Source: Brachionus manjavacas (taxonomy: Eukaryota; Rotifera; Eurotatoria; Ploima; Brachionidae). From it: a stretch of 64,000 nucleotides of DNA. A program made the translations under genes and the position numbers. Location of the stretch: contig JAHQIY010000055.1 of assembly GCA_019054805.1 (NCBI GenBank), forward strand, positions 30,600 to 94,599. The letters run 5' to 3'. Shown here piece after piece: positions 61,954 through 64,000 of this stretch (its first letter is position 1; the number at the start of each line of letters is the position of its first letter). A model generated the notes under the pieces. That model worked only from the letters and a program-made list of their open reading frames with translations. It was not told where the DNA came from and ran no database searches.

Positions 61954-63352
61954 TGCGCCTACCAAAGATCGCACTGGCTTGTATAGGCATGTCTTCGCCA
62001 TATTCTGGTTTACCATGTTTTTGGTGCTGATGGCGGTGTTGTCACGCCGCCACGTCTCGATCTGCTGAGCGCAGAGATATTCCGGTTGAGCATTACGACC
62101 GAATGATCGAACTGAAGCAAAACGTCGAAAAACGCTATGCCAAAGATACCAACCTTGCCCGCATTCTATTTAAGCTCGAAGGGGAAAGCGCTCTTCACGA
62201 GATCCTCGTCCACGCTACTGTGTTACTGACCTAGAAACGCTTGCTCACAACCCAAAACCACAAAGACTTTAAGTATCTCGCGCGCTACAAAACTTTATCA
62301 CTAGCGTCGAAGTCGATAGAGAACCCAAGCAAAAACTTTATGGTCACTACATGCTTGCCGACCCACTGCCGAATATTCTGAGCGAAGCGGATGTAACTTG
62401 CTGTCGTTGCATCGTGAGTCGCTTACATGGAATTACCACCGCCCTTCTTACTGCTGCATGTGCGATAGACTGGTTCTGGTTGTTGTTTGCGGTAATGCTG
62501 GTCAGCACTCCTTTGCTTCTGTGGCTTGCATGGGCACTCAGCCAACCGGCACGTAAACTGGAACGTGCAGCCAAACGTGTCGCCAAAGGGGAATTTGTGG
62601 TTGACCCTACTCTTGAAAAAGGCACCAGTGAATTCCGCCAAGCGGGGACAAGCTTTAACCAGATGGTGGAAGCGGTTAATCAAATGATCTCAGGCCAACA
62701 GCGCTTATTATCAGATATTTCCCATGAGCTGCGATCTCCACTGACTCGACTGCGGATGGCAAATGCCCTCGCGACTCGAAAACAAGGTGAGAGCCCTGAA
62801 CTGGTTCGTATTGATACCGAAGCTCAGCGCTTGGAGCAGATGATCGGCGAGCTACTTGAGTTGTCTCGTATGCAGGTCGACAGCCATCTAACCCGAGAAC
62901 CTCAGCCGATGGGTAGTTTGTGGGAAGCCATCCTTAGTGATGCTCAGTTTGAAGCAGAACAAATGGATAAAACCCTTTCCTTCAATGACATTCCTGAACG
63001 CGTGATTTCAGGTAATCCAAAGTTATTGATGAGCTTATTGGTTAACATTGTTCGCAATGCTATCTATTACGGCACAGACCGTATCGAAGTCACTTTCACT
63101 GAATCTAGTCAGCAAATCATGATTGCGGTTGATGACAACGGCGAAGGCGTACCGGATCAGGAACTCGATGCGATATTCAGACCGTTTTATCGTGTTTCAA
63201 CAGCGCGCGATAGGCACAGTGGCGGAACAGGTTTAGGCCTGACCATCACCGAAAGTGCGATACGCCAGCATAGCGGAACCATTGAAGCGAAACGGAGCAA
63301 ACTTGGCGGGTTAAGAGTAGAAATCACTCTCCCACTCGGTGCGGAGCAATAA
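61953..63352 (+). pseudogene. cpxA: Sensor kinase CpxA, sensor part frameshifted
   Basis: From about 62465 onward the reading frame is intact: second membrane helix (VMLVSTPLLLWLAWAL), HAMP, the phospho-acceptor motif SDISHELRSPLTRL, and the ATPase motifs with VDDNGEGV and GGTGLGLTI. From the ATG at 61953 (MRLPKI) to about 62460 the frame shifts several times. Expected pieces are still readable (HVFAIFWFTMFLVLMAVL, then NFITSVEVDREPKQKLYGHYMLAD). As written no full kinase is made; a shortened product from an internal start would lack the periplasmic sensor. The total of 1400 bases is not a multiple of three. Confidence 0.88.
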
Positions 63353-63371
63353 CCCTACAAAAGAGATAGTT

Positions 63372-63390
63372 GATAATAGATCTCATTATC
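63372..63390. promoter_or_regulatory. Fur box upstream of sodA
   Basis: GATAAT and ATTATC form an inverted pair in a 19-base window that matches the Fur consensus at 14 of 19 positions. It lies 41 bases before the sodA start, so repression by Fur with iron, as known for E. coli sodA, is likely. Confidence 0.65.
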
Positions 63391-63430
63391 ATTTAAAGTA
63401 AATCCCTTCAATTATGGAGGATTTACTACC

Positions 63431-64000
63431 ATCTCTCACACTTTCCCTGAACTTCCTTACGCTTACGACTCACTTGAGCCATACATCGATGCAAAGACAA
63501 TGGAAGTGCATTACAGCAAGCACCATCGCACCTATTTTGATAAATTCATCGCCGCAGTTTCCGGTACCGAGTTAGAGTCCACCACACTCAAAGATATCTT
63601 TGCCAACATTTCTCAGCAGCCACCAGCGGTGCGCAATAATGGCGGAGGTTACTACAATCACATCCTCTACTGGAACTGCATGAAACCAAATGGTGGCGGT
63701 GTTCCTCAAGGAAAGCTCGGCGAGGATATTGTCTCTACCTTTGGTAGCTTTGAAGCATTCCAACAGCAATTCACAGATGCAGCGATTAATACTTTCGGCT
63801 CTGGGTTTGCTTGGCTGATCGTCAAAGACGGACGACTCGTCATCACGTCAACCAGCAATCAAGACAACCCACTAATGGACGTGGCAGGAGCTCAAGGTGA
63901 GCCTATTCTGGCGCTTGATGTTTGGGAGCATGCCTACTACATCAGCTACCAAAACCGCCGCCCTGACTACATTGAGGCTTGGTGGAATGTCGTTAACTGG
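63431..64000 (+). CDS. sodA: Superoxide dismutase SodA (Mn/Fe type), cut by right edge
   Basis: The reading frame is open for 190 codons to the window edge. It has the SOD metal ligands: a histidine at position 27 (MEVHYSKHH), one in the NHILYWN segment, and Asp and His in DVWEHAYY. Sequence resembles the SodA (manganese) branch, for example FPELPYAYDSLEPYID. The codon at the expected start is ATC, not ATG, ten bases after a good GGAGG. The ATG at 63414 is in another frame. Either an unusual start or a base error is implied. It follows cpxA, as in other vibrios. Confidence 0.88.
   Translation, partial: MSHTFPELPYAYDSLEPYIDAKTMEVHYSKHHRTYFDKFIAAVSGTELESTTLKDIFANISQQPPAVRNNGGGYYNHILYWNCMKPNGGGVPQGKLGEDIVSTFGSFEAFQQQFTDAAINTFGSGFAWLIVKDGRLVITSTSNQDNPLMDVAGAQGEPILALDVWEHAYYISYQNRRPDYIEAWWNVVNW

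Overview
This window looks like a stretch of Vibrio chromosome 1, or a very close relative in the Vibrionaceae. The evidence is gene order and protein similarity recalled from known families: tusD-yheO-fkpA-slyX, hfq-hflX-hflK-hflC, the tRNA-Gly/tRNA-fMet array beside queG, tufB-secE-nusG-rplKAJL-rpoBC, and cpxPRA-sodA. Nearly all of it is core housekeeping DNA. There are no prophages, CRISPR arrays or secretion islands, and the only insertion sequence is a decayed IS3-type copy.

Layout. 1-3.4 kb: sulfur relay gene tusD (cut by the left edge), a YheO-type regulator, FKBP isomerase FkpA, a WD40 lipoprotein and SlyX. 3.4-12.8 kb: a leftward cluster tsaE-amiB-mutL-miaA-hfq-hflX-hflK-hflC-yjeT for tRNA modification, cell separation, mismatch repair, RNA chaperoning and membrane quality control. 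13-14.1 kb: queG. 14.1-14.6 kb: a gene-free stretch with three consensus DnaA boxes and a consensus IHF site, a candidate datA-like locus. 14.6-15.8 kb: a leftward array of six tRNA-Gly(GCC) and four tRNA-fMet genes plus a broken tRNA-Gly. 16-31.3 kb: a lipoprotein, orn, rsgA, psd, a DASS transporter, a chemoreceptor, an EamA exporter, gpmI-envC, a DHH phosphoesterase, a TetR regulator, hemE and nudC. 31.4-32.3 kb: rsd, followed by a 12 x 8 bp tandem repeat and a MITE-like inverted repeat.

32.3-46.4 kb holds the transcription-translation core, all leftward: four tRNAs (Thr-TGT, Tyr, Gly-TCC, Thr-GGT), tufB, secE, nusG, rplK, rplA, rplJ, rplL, rpoB and rpoC. The tRNA and rplK promoters, the L10 leader and the rplL-rpoB attenuator are visible. 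46.5-56.9 kb: coaA with a 7 x 7 bp tandem repeat, a DUF805 protein, a CHMI-like isomerase, tpiA, a MATE exporter, rraA, menA, efp and its modifying enzyme epmB in divergent orientation, an orphan pilin, an MgtC-like protein and a Dcu transporter behind an FNR-like site.

57-64 kb differs from the rest. The IS3-type element, the middle of pfkA, the 3' third of fieF and the 5' part of cpxA are full of small insertions, deletions and substitutions, while neighbouring segments of the same genes, and cpxP and cpxR, are clean. The start codon of sodA reads ATC. This patchiness suggests locally poor sequence quality at least as much as real gene decay. Elsewhere the most interesting items are the datA-like locus, an anticodon-arm variant of tRNA-Gly, paired tandem-repeat/terminator cassettes behind rsd and coaA, and an orphan terminator between hemE and nudC that may end a small RNA.
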